Shown here: positions 47,049 through 56,271 of the stretch, one piece after another
Position numbering within the stretch: the stretch's first letter is position 1
Layout: each line of letters begins with the position of its first letter
Assembly: GCF_004770055.1 (NCBI RefSeq)
Contig: NZ_RQEP01000018.1
Coordinates: forward strand, 1-64,000
Length of the DNA: 64,000 nucleotides
Direction: 5' to 3'
Source: Leptospira semungkisensis
GTDB lineage: Bacteria; Spirochaetota; Leptospiria; Leptospirales; Leptospiraceae
The notes under the pieces: model-generated
What the model saw: the letters and a program-made list of their open reading frames with translations, nothing else
What the model was told of the DNA's origin: nothing
Databases searched by the model: none
Program-made: the position numbers and the translations under genes

Positions 47049-47720
47049 TTATTGTTTTTTAGGAGGAAGTTCTTCTCTGAACCAGGAACCTAAGGACGGC
47101 ACATTTCTGGATTGGATCCAAAGCCTTCCTTTTCCCTTGAATTTTGCGACGAATCCTTCTCCACCTAGAAAGAAAGACTTCCAGCCTCCGAATTTGGTGA
47201 TCTCGTATTGCAGACCTTCTTCGAAAGCGACTATATGTCCTGTATCTACGATGAATTCGCCTTCTACATCCAAGACCTCGATCCCTCCATAGCTGGAAAT
47301 GACGAGAGGTCCGTTGCCTGAAAGTTTCAAAAAGAACAAAGACTCTCCGCTAAAGAATCCTTTCAATCCTTGGAACTTTGTATCTATATCGATCTTCGGA
47401 TCGGCAGCGAGAAAAGAACTGGATTGCACAAATACAGTCCCATTCAAATCCAACTTTTCCACATCACCGGGAAGAGTGGGAGCAAGAAGAACTTCTCCTG
47501 CTTGTGGAGCAGTGAATGTATTCATCCAAAAGGATTCTCCTCCTAAGAAGGCAGCCTTCAAGGATTTGAACAGTCCTCCTTGCTGAGCCTTTGCAGTTTG
47601 TATTTGAATATGGGAACTCATGCTCATGAGCGCGCCAGCTTCCGCCTTGATCGACTCACCGGAAGAAAGATTTACCTTAGCGATGGAGTAAGAAGGTTTA
47701 TATAATAATTGAATATTCAT
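47049..47720 (-). CDS. AIM24 family protein (second of tandem trio)
   Basis: The protein has 223 residues with the same architecture: LSSGESIKAEAGALMSMSS, AFLGGESFWMNTFTAPQAGE, GLKGFFSGESLFFLKLSGNGP, FIVDTGHIVAFEEGLQYEI and GGEGFVAKFKGKGRLWIQSR. It is separated from the first copy by 21 bases. The repeated conservation of ESF(W/F)xNTF(T) and VDTGHIVAFE in all three suggests structural constraint and possibly hetero-oligomer formation. Confidence 0.85.
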   Translation of the reverse strand: MNIQLLYKPSYSIAKVNLSSGESIKAEAGALMSMSSHIQIQTAKAQQGGLFKSLKAAFLGGESFWMNTFTAPQAGEVLLAPTLPGDVEKLDLNGTVFVQSSSFLAADPKIDIDTKFQGLKGFFSGESLFFLKLSGNGPLVISSYGGIEVLDVEGEFIVDTGHIVAFEEGLQYEITKFGGWKSFFLGGEGFVAKFKGKGRLWIQSRNVPSLGSWFREELPPKKQ

Positions 47721-47741
47721 TTTTTATCCTAGAGAAATCGA

Positions 47742-48407
47742 TTACACAGGCAGAAGTCTAGTGAGCCAAGTGATGAAACCGGAAGGCACTCGACTCTGTA
47801 TCCAGAGAGTTCCATTTCCGGAGAAGTTTGCGACAAGACCTTCTCCACCAAGCAATGTGGATTTCCAGTTACCGCCGGCTCTTCCTACACTGAACTGCAA
47901 AGAATTTTCGAAAGCTACGATATGTCCTGTGTCGACCGTGTAATTTCCTTGTACTTGGATGGGAACGATCGCACCATACGAACTTAAGAAAGCCTTACCA
48001 CTTCCGGAGACCTCGAGTAAGAAAAGACCTTCTCCTCCGAAGAGAGAACGAAGCCCTCCGAATTTAGAAACGACTTGGATGCCTGAGTCGGAAGCTAAGT
48101 AAGATCCGGATTGCACCATCACACTTTTTCCGTTTAAGTCTAGTTCGATGATATCTCCAGGAAGGTCAGGCGCGAGCCCGATCTCTCCTCCGTCAGACGG
48201 AGCGGTATACGTATTGAAGAAGAAAGATTCTCCTCCCAGAAATTTTCTAGCAAGTGCGGAAAGAAATCCGCTGCCCATCTTGGTTTCGACCTGCATTTTG
48301 GAGCTCATGTAAACCATGGCTCCCGCTTCCGATTTAATCGATTGACCCGGTCCCAATCTAAGTTTCAATAAGGAGAACGAAGGTTTGTGAGTAATCTGAT
48401 ATTGCAT
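47742..48407 (-). CDS. AIM24 family protein (first of tandem trio)
   Basis: The protein has 221 residues: LGPGQSIKSEAGAMVYMSS, KFLGGESFFFNTYTAPSDGG, GGLRSLFGGEGLFLLEVSGSGK, YTVDTGHIVAFENSLQFSV and GGEGLVANFSGNGTLWIQSR. It is the operon's first gene and is divergent from the short-chain dehydrogenase. No membrane anchor is visible in any of the three, so they are probably cytosolic or peripheral on membranes. Confidence 0.85.
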   Translation of the reverse strand: MQYQITHKPSFSLLKLRLGPGQSIKSEAGAMVYMSSKMQVETKMGSGFLSALARKFLGGESFFFNTYTAPSDGGEIGLAPDLPGDIIELDLNGKSVMVQSGSYLASDSGIQVVSKFGGLRSLFGGEGLFLLEVSGSGKAFLSSYGAIVPIQVQGNYTVDTGHIVAFENSLQFSVGRAGGNWKSTLLGGEGLVANFSGNGTLWIQSRVPSGFITWLTRLLPV

Positions 48408-48475
48408 ATCCGAGAGAGTTTGGAAAATATTTTCTGAACCGTCAATTCGATTACAGATCTTTCTTTTACTACTTT

Positions 48476-49135
48476 ATGAAACATGTACTGATCACAGGAG
48501 CGAACCGAGGAATCGGCTTAGAACTCTCCACACTCTACGCAGAAAAAGGATACCAAGTCATCTCCGCCTGCAGAAAAGCATCCGAACCATTACGAAGGAT
48601 CGGAGTCAAAATTTATGAGGGATTGGACCTAACACAAAGCCAAAGTTTTGAGTCCTTTTCCTCCTTCTTATCCGGAACCAAGATAGATATCCTGATCAAT
48701 AATGCGGGAATACTGATCCCGGACAATCTAGAGAGTTTGGACTTCCAAGAATTGGAGACTCAGATCCTGGTAAACGCGATCTCTCCCATTCGTCTTACAA
48801 GACTTCTTCTCCCTAAAATTTCTTCTGGGGGAAGGATTGCATTTATCACGAGCAGAATGGGCTCTATCGGAGACAATTCTTCCGGAGCATATTATGGATA
48901 TAGAATGTCCAAAGCCGCATTGAATGCGGGAGCCGTGAGCCTGGCAAGAGACCTCCGCCCCCAAAAGATGGCGGTTGGCATCTATCATCCGGGTATGGTA
49001 GCCACAGAAATGACCGGCAGACAGGGCATTCCCCCCAGATCCGCAGCCGAGGGACTCTTCCAACAGATCGATTCTCTTACCCTAGAAAGGTCCGGAAGAT
49101 TCTTTCACCAGAACGGGGAAGAGTTACCATGGTAA
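48476..49135 (+). CDS. short-chain dehydrogenase/reductase
   Basis: The protein has 219 residues: cofactor motif ITGANRGIGLELS (6-18), NNAGIL, and the catalytic Ser with YGYRMSKAALN (Tyr and Lys). It uses NAD(P) to oxidise or reduce a carbonyl of unknown substrate; the short length and ending HPGMVATEMTG fit the classical or C-factor-like SDR group. It is alone, followed by inverted repeats. Confidence 0.9.
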   Translation: MKHVLITGANRGIGLELSTLYAEKGYQVISACRKASEPLRRIGVKIYEGLDLTQSQSFESFSSFLSGTKIDILINNAGILIPDNLESLDFQELETQILVNAISPIRLTRLLLPKISSGGRIAFITSRMGSIGDNSSGAYYGYRMSKAALNAGAVSLARDLRPQKMAVGIYHPGMVATEMTGRQGIPPRSAAEGLFQQIDSLTLERSGRFFHQNGEELPW

Positions 49136-49141
49136 AAAGGA

Positions 49142-49203
49142 TTCTGTCTCCCTAAAACAACACTGTTGTAAAAAAGAGACAGAAGTACAGAAATTTCTTT
49201 CTG
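49142..49203 (+). repeat. nested inverted repeats between SDR gene and lpxC
   Basis: TTCTGTCTC (49142-49150) and GAGACAGAA (49176-49184) form a perfect 9-bp stem enclosing an inner CAAC/GTTG stem. A second hairpin CAGAAA-TTTC-TTTCTG follows at 49188-49203. No T-run directly follows the main stem, so it is not a textbook terminator but may end or protect the SDR transcript. Confidence 0.5.
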
Positions 49204-49342
49204 ATTATGTCTAATCGGACTGGAATCAACGCGTACACCCCTTCTAAAAACGTCTTTTTGCACTGCACCTGGCATAGATATTGCTTCTATAGTCCTAAAG
49301 GGTTATTTTTTCTGATCGAAAAAACAGTCAGAGAATAAGAGG

Positions 49343-49399
49343 CCCGGTGCAAAGCGAGATACGGACCCTGGTTCTTATTAGAACCGGGACAGGAAACCG
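49343..49399 (+). promoter_or_regulatory. lpxC leader with competing hairpins at the ribosome site
   Basis: CCC-T-GGTTCT (49366-49375) pairs with AGAACCGGG (49380-49388) as a nine-pair stem with one bulge and a TATT loop, ending 2 bases before AGGAAA, the ribosome site of lpxC. An upstream CCCGGT (49343-49348) could pair instead with ACCGGG (49383-49388). The mutually exclusive pairings could control LpxC translation; this is inference from base pairing only. A TATAGT -10-like word is at 49288-49293. Confidence 0.4.
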
Positions 49400-50305
49400 A
49401 TGAATTTCACGGAACATAGAAAAACATTAAAAGAAACAGTTAGAATTAAGGGTATCGGACTTCATTCCGGCAAGGAAGTGAATCTGATTGGACATCCGGC
49501 ACCTGTTGGAACCGGAATTGTCTTTGAATACCGCAAGGGAGAAGACAAGGCTTCGATCCCTGTGGAATTAAGCAATGTGGTAGATACAAGTAATGCCACC
49601 ACATTGGGAGACGGACTGCATAGAGTCCAAACGGTAGAGCATTTGATGGCGGCCGTTTTCTCCGTTGGGATCACCGATATGATCCTAGAAATCGACTCTG
49701 TAGAAGTTCCTATCATGGACGGATCCTCCCTTCCTTTCTTGGAAGCTTTCGAGGATACTGGCTATACGGAATTTGAAGAATCAATAGAACCTATTTATAT
49801 CAAGAATCCCATGTGGGTAGTGGACGGAGACAAGTATCTAGTCATTCTCCCAAGCCAAGAGTGGAAGGTGACCTACACCATCGACTTCCCTCATCCCCTC
49901 CTCAAAGGCCAAAACATCACGGTCAACTTAGACAGAGACGTCCTAAAAAATGAGATCCTTCCCGCAAGAACCTTCGGCTTCCTCAAAGATGTCGAAGCTC
50001 TGCAAGCGAGAGGACTGGCAATGGGCGGGTCCTTGGACAATGCGATCGTGCTCACGCAGGATGGATACTTGAACGAATCTCTTCGCTATGAAAATGAATG
50101 TGTCCGACATAAGATCCTGGATCTGGTCGGAGATCTTTCCATTGCGGGAAGACCGATTATAGGACATTACCTTGCTTCCAAGGCGGGTCATGCCCTAGAC
50201 GTTTCTATGGCGAAACTCGTGATGAGTTCCGAAACAGGGAACGAGCTCGGAAAATACAAAAGCCGCAGGATTCCCCTCTTCAAAAGAAAGGCAGCGGTCG
50301 TATAA
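49400..50305 (+). CDS. lpxC: UDP-3-O-acyl-N-acetylglucosamine deacetylase
   Basis: The protein has 301 residues. The zinc site and catalytic residues are visible: His81 in TVEHLMAAV, His237 and Asp241 in HKILDLVGDL, and His264 in KAGHALDV, with EVPIMDGSS for substrate binding. It removes the acetyl group from UDP-3-acyl-GlcNAc, the committed step of lipid A synthesis in the cytosol. An AGGAAA ribosome site lies 4 bases before the ATG behind a strong hairpin. The EI gene follows 110 bases later. Confidence 0.96.
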   Translation: MNFTEHRKTLKETVRIKGIGLHSGKEVNLIGHPAPVGTGIVFEYRKGEDKASIPVELSNVVDTSNATTLGDGLHRVQTVEHLMAAVFSVGITDMILEIDSVEVPIMDGSSLPFLEAFEDTGYTEFEESIEPIYIKNPMWVVDGDKYLVILPSQEWKVTYTIDFPHPLLKGQNITVNLDRDVLKNEILPARTFGFLKDVEALQARGLAMGGSLDNAIVLTQDGYLNESLRYENECVRHKILDLVGDLSIAGRPIIGHYLASKAGHALDVSMAKLVMSSETGNELGKYKSRRIPLFKRKAAVV

Positions 50306-50418
50306 TTTTTGTTTGGATCCGACCGTTGAAAGCCGGTCGGACCAACCCCTATCCCTCTTTATAAAAGACTTGTCGATTCAGAAAACTCGGTTTATACAGC
50401 TTGCAAGCAGTAAAATCG

Positions 50419-52158
50419 ATGAACGGCACCAAAAGAATCACGTACCAAGGAATTGTCGCCTTTCCGGGAAGATTTTACGGCCGTTGCGTAAAGATAGGTA
50501 CCAAGAGAAGACATCTCGCTCACGGGGCCTATATTCACGAATCCCAAAAACCAGAAGAATTATCCAAACTCTCTAAGGCTCTCGACTCTTCTAAGGTGGA
50601 ATTAAAATCCATCATAACCAAATTAAAAGCTAGAGAGGAAGACAAGGAACTCAAAGAGATCTTAGAGACCCAAGTTACAATTACAGATGATCCTGGGCTT
50701 CAGGATTCATTTCGAAGTCGGATCAAGGAATACAACGAGAACGCATTTCTAGCAGTCCAGAATACGATCAATGAACTCACGGATAAATTCACAAGATTGG
50801 ACAATCCTTTCTTCAGAGAAAGATCGGACCATTTCCAAGATATATCGAATCGAATCTTAGAAAATCTTTTAGATAAAAAAGAAGAAGTCTCCTTTCTCGC
50901 AGATCAATCCGAAGATGTGATCTTAGTCGCGAGACAGATCACTCCTTCTCAGATGATCTTAATGGACAAGAGTAGGATACGAGGAATCGCAACCGATCTG
51001 GGTGGTAAGACGGGCCACATGGCCATCCTTGCAAGAAACTACGGAATTCCTACTGTAGTTGGTCTTAGGGAATTTTACAGAAACGTAAACGACCTAGAGT
51101 ATGTTTTTCTGGACGCAGACACTGGCCAGATGGTCAGAAATCCGACCATCGAAGAAGTAAAATATTATGGTGCTTCATCTCCATTGTTCGGAGAAGAAAA
51201 ATCCTCTAAACCCAAAAAGGCAATCACCAAGGACGGAATACGCATCCGTTTAAAATGCAATTTAGAATCGGATACTGACTGCGATATAGCAAAGAAAGCG
51301 GACGTGGACGGAGTGGGACTCTTTCGTTCCGAATCCTTATTTTTAAAATACCAGGACAAGAACGTATCCGGAGAAGAACAGTTTTTAGCATACAAACGGA
51401 TCGCAGAAGAAATGGATCCGAATCCTGTTTATATCAGAACCTTCGATATAGGAGCGGATAAATTTTCTACAGGCGAATTTGAAGAGAATCCGTTCTTAGG
51501 AAATAGAGGGATTCGATATAGTCTCCAGAATGTGGATTGGTTCAAAGAGCAATTGAACTCCATCTTAAGAGCCTCGGCTTACGGAAATCTTAGCATTCTT
51601 CTGCCGATGGTAACTAGCGTCGCAGAGATCAGAAAGACAAAAGCGATTTTAGAGGAATGCAAAAGAGAACTTTCCGCGAAAAAAGAAAAATTCAATAAGA
51701 AGATCAAATTGGGAGTGATGGTAGAAACTCCCTCTGCAGTTTCTTCGATGGATGTGCTGGCAAAGGAAGTAGATTTCTTTTCGGTAGGAACAAACGACTT
51801 ATTGCAATATCTAATGGCGGTAGATAGAAACAACGCTAACGTTTCAAATCTTTACAACCCATTTCATATTTCTTTCTTAAGAGCTCTTTCTCAAATCGTA
51901 GAAACTGCTTGGAAATATGAAAAACCTCTAAGTATCTGCGGGGAGCTCGCCTCCGATACGAATTTTACGATTTTATTATTAGGCTTAGGATTCAGAGAAC
52001 TCTCGGTAGCACTTCCTTTTGTGAGTTCCATCCGAAAGATACTCGGCTCGGTAGGATTGAAACAGGCAAACTTCTTATTAAAGAAGATCATGGATCTTTC
52101 GGAAGAAGAAGATTACGAAGCCATTGAAGCTTTTCTATTTAGCAAGCACTTAGAATAA
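50419..52158 (+). CDS. ptsI: phosphoenolpyruvate-protein phosphotransferase (PTS enzyme I)
   Basis: The product is 579 residues from the ATG at 50419 (a TTG at 50401 is less likely). The phosphorylated histidine is His200 in GGKTGHMAILARNYGIPTVVG; in most EI proteins this reads GGxTSH. The C-terminal PEP-binding barrel has LFRSESLFL, NPFLGNRGIRY, LGVMVETPSAV, FSVGTNDLLQY and SICGELASD with the catalytic cysteine. It moves phosphate from PEP to HPr. Spirochaetes commonly keep a reduced, regulatory PTS, and no sugar permease is seen here. Confidence 0.92.
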   Translation: MNGTKRITYQGIVAFPGRFYGRCVKIGTKRRHLAHGAYIHESQKPEELSKLSKALDSSKVELKSIITKLKAREEDKELKEILETQVTITDDPGLQDSFRSRIKEYNENAFLAVQNTINELTDKFTRLDNPFFRERSDHFQDISNRILENLLDKKEEVSFLADQSEDVILVARQITPSQMILMDKSRIRGIATDLGGKTGHMAILARNYGIPTVVGLREFYRNVNDLEYVFLDADTGQMVRNPTIEEVKYYGASSPLFGEEKSSKPKKAITKDGIRIRLKCNLESDTDCDIAKKADVDGVGLFRSESLFLKYQDKNVSGEEQFLAYKRIAEEMDPNPVYIRTFDIGADKFSTGEFEENPFLGNRGIRYSLQNVDWFKEQLNSILRASAYGNLSILLPMVTSVAEIRKTKAILEECKRELSAKKEKFNKKIKLGVMVETPSAVSSMDVLAKEVDFFSVGTNDLLQYLMAVDRNNANVSNLYNPFHISFLRALSQIVETAWKYEKPLSICGELASDTNFTILLLGLGFRELSVALPFVSSIRKILGSVGLKQANFLLKKIMDLSEEEDYEAIEAFLFSKHLE

Positions 52159-52169
52159 TTAGAAAGAGA

Positions 52170-52826
52170 TCAATAATCCAAGCTTAGGAATAGAAAAGGA
52201 TCCTGCTCCAACTTCTTCTCTTGTAGAAAAAGAGGACCAAAGGATTCTTTCGGTTTTAGAAAGTTCAAATAGGATTGCTTTTCTGTACGAAGGAAGAAAT
52301 TTCCTCGGACCTGATTTTCAGAATTGAACTCGGAAACTTTTTTTAGAATCGAAGGAAGGTTTCTATCTTTTGAATTAGATCTTGAGAAAAGAAGAAGGAA
52401 ATTTCTATCCTTCCATTTTCCTTGGAGAGAAAATCCTTCTCCCTCAAAGAATTCTGAAAATATGGAATGCCTATCTTCTTCTTCCAATCTCTTATAGAAG
52501 AAATTGTATTCGGAACCCATGACTTGCGGTAAGAATGCATCGAATCTAATTCCGGGAGCATCTTCCCAACCTTGCGTAAGGCAGATTCCTTTTTTAAAAT
52601 TCGGGCTGAGCCCACTCGTCTCAATCTCAAGATTCCCGTTGCGGAGGCCAAGCTCCGCTCTTGCAAAAATGAATCCCAGATTTAGGGGCGAAAACTCTCT
52701 GATCCTGGAAAAGTCCCAAACTTCTTTCTCTTTCAAAGGTGAAAAATACAGATTGTCCAAGGCATATAAGTCTGAGTGACCGTAAGGCTCGAATATACTA
52801 GGTTGGGTAAGAAGAGTTTTCGCCAT
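52170..52826 (-). CDS. hypothetical cytosolic protein
   Basis: The protein has 218 residues without a signal peptide, membrane segment or known motif. It has many aromatics and short beta-like stretches (YALDNLYFSPLKEKEVWDF, LGFIFARAELGLRNGNLEIE, NQVRGNFFLRTEKQSYLNFL). Coding status rests on ATG start, length and a plausible amino acid mix. It ends 11 bases after the convergent ptsI stop. No function is proposed. Confidence 0.55.
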   Translation of the reverse strand: MAKTLLTQPSIFEPYGHSDLYALDNLYFSPLKEKEVWDFSRIREFSPLNLGFIFARAELGLRNGNLEIETSGLSPNFKKGICLTQGWEDAPGIRFDAFLPQVMGSEYNFFYKRLEEEDRHSIFSEFFEGEGFSLQGKWKDRNFLLLFSRSNSKDRNLPSILKKVSEFNSENQVRGNFFLRTEKQSYLNFLKPKESFGPLFLQEKKLEQDPFLFLSLDY

Positions 52827-52875
52827 ATATTCCGAATATCGGCTAACTCTAAAAATCAGAAGGGCAAAAAAAAAC

Positions 52876-52929
52876 CCCGAGGCTTAACGCACCCGAGGCT
52901 TTTCTTGAAAATTTAGCCTTTTTAAGGCT
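52876..52929 (-). terminator. direct repeat and weak hairpin after the acyl-CoA ligase gene
   Basis: CCCGAGGCTT occurs twice in direct orientation (52876-52885 and 52892-52901), 6 bases apart and beside an A-run. AGCCTT/AAGGCT at 52915-52928 forms a short inverted repeat that may serve as a weak terminator for the minus-strand ligase gene. The direct repeat itself cannot form a simple hairpin. Confidence 0.4.
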
Positions 52930-52953
52930 TAGATCTCGCGTATTAAGGAAATC

Positions 52954-54996
52954 TTATTTATCCGCAGTGTAGACCTTCTTGATCTTATCAGCGTATTTTT
53001 CAGCGATCACATGCCGTTTCATTTTCAGCATATTGTTCAGCTCGTCTCCCACTTCGAAAGGCTTGGAAACCAAGAAGAATGGTGTCACTTGCTCAAAAGA
53101 TTTGAATCCGTTTTTGGAATTGTTTAGAGCCTTGATCTCTTTTTTGTATAGATCCACTACCTTCGCGTTGTCGATCAATGCGTCTTTGTTAGAGATATCG
53201 ACTCCGTTTTCCTTAGCCCACTCGTCCAATTTCTCGAAATCAGGAACAATGATCGCTCCCAGATTTTTCTGATCCTGGCCTATGATCATACATTGGCTGA
53301 TATATGCAGACTCTTGGAGTTTGTTCTCGATAGGAACCGGCTCCACGTTTTCGCCACCGAGTAGGACCACAGTGTCCTTAGCTCTTCCTGTAAGAGTCAG
53401 GGTATGTTTGAAGTTGATCATTCCCATATCGCCGGTATTCATCCAGCCGTCTACGAGAGTCTTAGCGGTAGCTTCATCGTTCTTGTAGTAACCTTTCATT
53501 ACCTGAGGACCGTTCACAAAAACAACGCCCTTACGGCCTAGTTTTCCTTTTACGATCTTACCGTTTGCGTCGATCTCAGTTAACACTTCATTATTATCAT
53601 TTCTGATCTGAAGATGGGTCTTAGGAACGATGGAACCTACGGATCCAATAATCAATTTTTGGAATGTTCTTACGGAAAGAACAGGAGAAGTTTCCGTCAT
53701 ACCGTAGCCTTCCAAAACATTGATACCGATATTGTTAAAGAACTCATCCACATGGCGAGGAAGAGCTCCTCCTCCGGATATAGAAGCTCTCAGTTTTCCA
53801 CCGGTAGCAGTTCTGATTTTGGAAAGAACGATCTTGTCTAGAGTTGCGCTATTGAAGAATACTCCGAGTCCTGCTATGATATAGAGAGGTAGGCTCAAGA
53901 AAGAAAGTTCTGTAGAAGCAAAATAATAAGCAGCAACAGAAGAAAGAACAGTCAGAATAAAAGGTCCAGTCAGAACCAATTGAACTAACATTAGAATTCC
54001 GTAAAAGAGGGAATAGATTGGATTTCTTCCATGATAATCCACTTCTTTTCCGGTCAGGAAACGGACAGCCGCGTTCTTCTTATCAGAGAAGAAGTAAGCA
54101 AGTTTGAAAAGCCCTCTGCGAAGTGCAGGAGTTTGGCTAGGATCATTGATCCGAGTATAGATTCCGTTATAGATATTTTCCCAAAGACGCGGAGCAGAAC
54201 CCATAAAGGTAGGCTTCACAGTCGCGAGGTCTTGGCGAAGATCTCTTACGTTTGTATAATATGTAGAAGCACCGATGCTAATGCAAACATACTCTACAAC
54301 TCTTTCGAAAACGTGCCAGATAGGAAGAATGGAAAGAAGTCTAGCTTCCGAATTGATCTTCAACATAGGAGTTACGTTCAAAACCTGGTGCATCATATTG
54401 GAATGCTTCAGTTGCACTCCTTTAGGAAGACCAGTAGTTCCTGAAGTATAGATCAAAGTGAAAAGATCGTCCGGATGGATCGCAGCAACTCTATCTTCTG
54501 TCTTACGAGAACCGGATGCTCTCAGCTGTTTTCCCTTTTCGATCAGATCATACATTTTCAGAACCCCAGGAGCGCTGGAATCCTTGTCCATTAGGATAAT
54601 GGTTTTTACTTTTCCGAGCTGGGATTTGTTTCGGTTGAATTTCTCCAGCATCTTGTCGTTTTCGATAAATACAACTTCTGCTTCGGAATGGCTTACGATA
54701 TAAACGATCTCCGAGTCAGTGATATCAGTTCCTCTCGGAACATCTGCCGCTCCAGTAAGAATGATAGCGCAGTCGGCGATAATCCATTCTATTCTATTGT
54801 CCGCAACCAGAGCTACGTGGTCCCTGGACTGGATGCCTAAATCGATTAATGCTTCCGCAAGATTTAAACCGTTTTCGTATAACTCCGAATAGGTGAGAGG
54901 CAAATAATTCTTTTGAGCATTCTTATAATAAAAAGCAGGACGATCTTTAAATGTATCCGCTGCCTCACGAAACAACTGGGCGAGATTCTCAGCCAT
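52954..54996 (-). CDS. long-chain fatty acid-CoA ligase (copy 2)
   Basis: The protein has 680 residues of the AMP-forming ligase family: [39 protein letters not shown] and [17 protein letters not shown]. It activates long-chain fatty acids to acyl-CoA. Compared with copy 1 at 13-15 kb, the segment before [21 protein letters not shown] carries a much longer hydrophobic insertion with two to three helices ([19 protein letters not shown], then [20 protein letters not shown]), indicating membrane embedding. Different insertions suggest distinct locations or substrates for the two paralogues. Confidence 0.9.
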   Translation of the reverse strand: MAENLAQLFREAADTFKDRPAFYYKNAQKNYLPLTYSELYENGLNLAEALIDLGIQSRDHVALVADNRIEWIIADCAIILTGAADVPRGTDITDSEIVYIVSHSEAEVVFIENDKMLEKFNRNKSQLGKVKTIILMDKDSSAPGVLKMYDLIEKGKQLRASGSRKTEDRVAAIHPDDLFTLIYTSGTTGLPKGVQLKHSNMMHQVLNVTPMLKINSEARLLSILPIWHVFERVVEYVCISIGASTYYTNVRDLRQDLATVKPTFMGSAPRLWENIYNGIYTRINDPSQTPALRRGLFKLAYFFSDKKNAAVRFLTGKEVDYHGRNPIYSLFYGILMLVQLVLTGPFILTVLSSVAAYYFASTELSFLSLPLYIIAGLGVFFNSATLDKIVLSKIRTATGGKLRASISGGGALPRHVDEFFNNIGINVLEGYGMTETSPVLSVRTFQKLIIGSVGSIVPKTHLQIRNDNNEVLTEIDANGKIVKGKLGRKGVVFVNGPQVMKGYYKNDEATAKTLVDGWMNTGDMGMINFKHTLTLTGRAKDTVVLLGGENVEPVPIENKLQESAYISQCMIIGQDQKNLGAIIVPDFEKLDEWAKENGVDISNKDALIDNAKVVDLYKKEIKALNNSKNGFKSFEQVTPFFLVSKPFEVGDELNNMLKMKRHVIAEKYADKIKKVYTADK

Positions 54997-55159
54997 GAAT
55001 GGAAATTCTCCTGAATGAAAAGGGGTAGATGAATAAGTTCCGGAAATAGCAAACCGAGAACCTATTCCACCTTAAAACTAAATGCTGGGAGATAAATCCT
55101 TTTTTTTCGAACGGTACGAATAGAGATTATTAATCAGTTGTTATGGATAAAACAAGATT

Positions 55160-55669
55160 TTAAGGCGATTCAAGCCAGTTTTTGAGCCTACCGGTCAAAA
55201 TTGGTAAATCTCTCTCGGAAATCCCATATTGGAAATGCAGTTTCTTTCCTGATTTGCTAAAAACGAATAAAGCGGGCTGCCCTTCTATCTTTAAACCGTT
55301 TACCAATTTCCATTTCGGGTCTAAAAGGCTCGGATATTTCATTCCGAACTCATCCGCTGCCTTTTTGATCTCAGGAATTGTTAGATCGTCCTCGGTATTT
55401 ACTCCGAAAACGACTGTATCAGTCCCTTTTAACCTTTGTCGTAACTCCTCAACCACCGGGACCGCTTTTTTACATGGTTCGCACCAGCTCGCCCAAAAAT
55501 CCAGGATCACTAATTTGCCCTTATCTTCGGAGAAGGAATGGTTCCTTCCCTCCCAGTCTTCCAAGCTTATCTGGTATAGAAAAGGCTGCTCTTCCGTGCG
55601 GCATTGAATTAGGCTGAAAAGCAAAAAGCAGATCGGAAGAAGGATGAGAGAAACTCTCTTAGAAGACAT
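55160..55669 (-). CDS. TlpA/ResA-like thioredoxin lipoprotein
   Basis: The product is 169 residues from the ATG at 55669; an upstream TTG at 55684 is less likely. A signal with LLFSLIQC gives a lipoprotein cysteine at 23. The thioredoxin motif is WCEPC (Cys63, Cys66) in LDFWASWCEPCKKAVP, and FGVNTEDDLTIPEIKKAADE is typical of the TlpA insertion. It should reduce or oxidise disulfides in the periplasm, for example in cytochrome c maturation. It is monocistronic. Confidence 0.88.
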   Translation of the reverse strand: MSSKRVSLILLPICFLLFSLIQCRTEEQPFLYQISLEDWEGRNHSFSEDKGKLVILDFWASWCEPCKKAVPVVEELRQRLKGTDTVVFGVNTEDDLTIPEIKKAADEFGMKYPSLLDPKWKLVNGLKIEGQPALFVFSKSGKKLHFQYGISERDLPILTGRLKNWLESP

Positions 55670-55785
55670 GATTCCAAGATACAAAAGGAAACAGAAGCTA
55701 CAAGTAATTTACTAAGGAACTCGATTCCTCGCTTTCACCTTGCCTCGGAGCCAGTCGGAAATAAATTTGTATTAGAGCTGATCCC

Positions 55786-56193
55786 TTGGAAGAGAATCGA
55801 ATCTATAATTACTTTTTTAGTTTTGAGGAATTCCAAGCCTATTTGGAAGGAAAACATTTCCTTGGGCTCGGAATTTCTTCTCAGCAAGATGCGAATCCAT
55901 CTAAGGCGAATATTCCCAAGGTTTCTCTTCGTTATGATCCAAAGAAAGGCCTCCTTTTAAAGACTCTCGGGGAGAAGGAACCGAAACTTTTGCAGGCAAA
56001 CGAATGGTCCGACTCCGTTTGGGAGAGAAAAGAGGATCTATTCGAATGGAAACCGAATGAAACGGACCTAGTCTATTTCCAAGCATTGGATAGAAACAGA
56101 TTGCATCTGCACTGGAAATCCAATCTAGAAATTCCTTTTTCAGGAATCTTGGATTCTAAAAAGAAAGGACTTTGGGCGAGACTCTTCGGATAA
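55786..56193 (+). CDS. hypothetical protein
   Basis: The protein has 135 residues, starting at TTG (55786) for lack of another start. It has no signal or membrane segment and is rich in charged and aromatic residues (KKGLLLKTLGEKEPKLLQAN, WERKEDLFEWKPNETDLVYF). It may bind nucleic acid or protein but no family is recognised. It is convergent with the glycosyltransferase gene. Confidence 0.5.
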   Translation: MEENRIYNYFFSFEEFQAYLEGKHFLGLGISSQQDANPSKANIPKVSLRYDPKKGLLLKTLGEKEPKLLQANEWSDSVWERKEDLFEWKPNETDLVYFQALDRNRLHLHWKSNLEIPFSGILDSKKKGLWARLFG

Positions 56194-56271
56194 AGGCAAT
56201 CATTTCTCTTTTATAATATAGACCTTCAGATTCTGTCTTTCACCGACAATTCGTAAAAAATCTTGCCTGCC

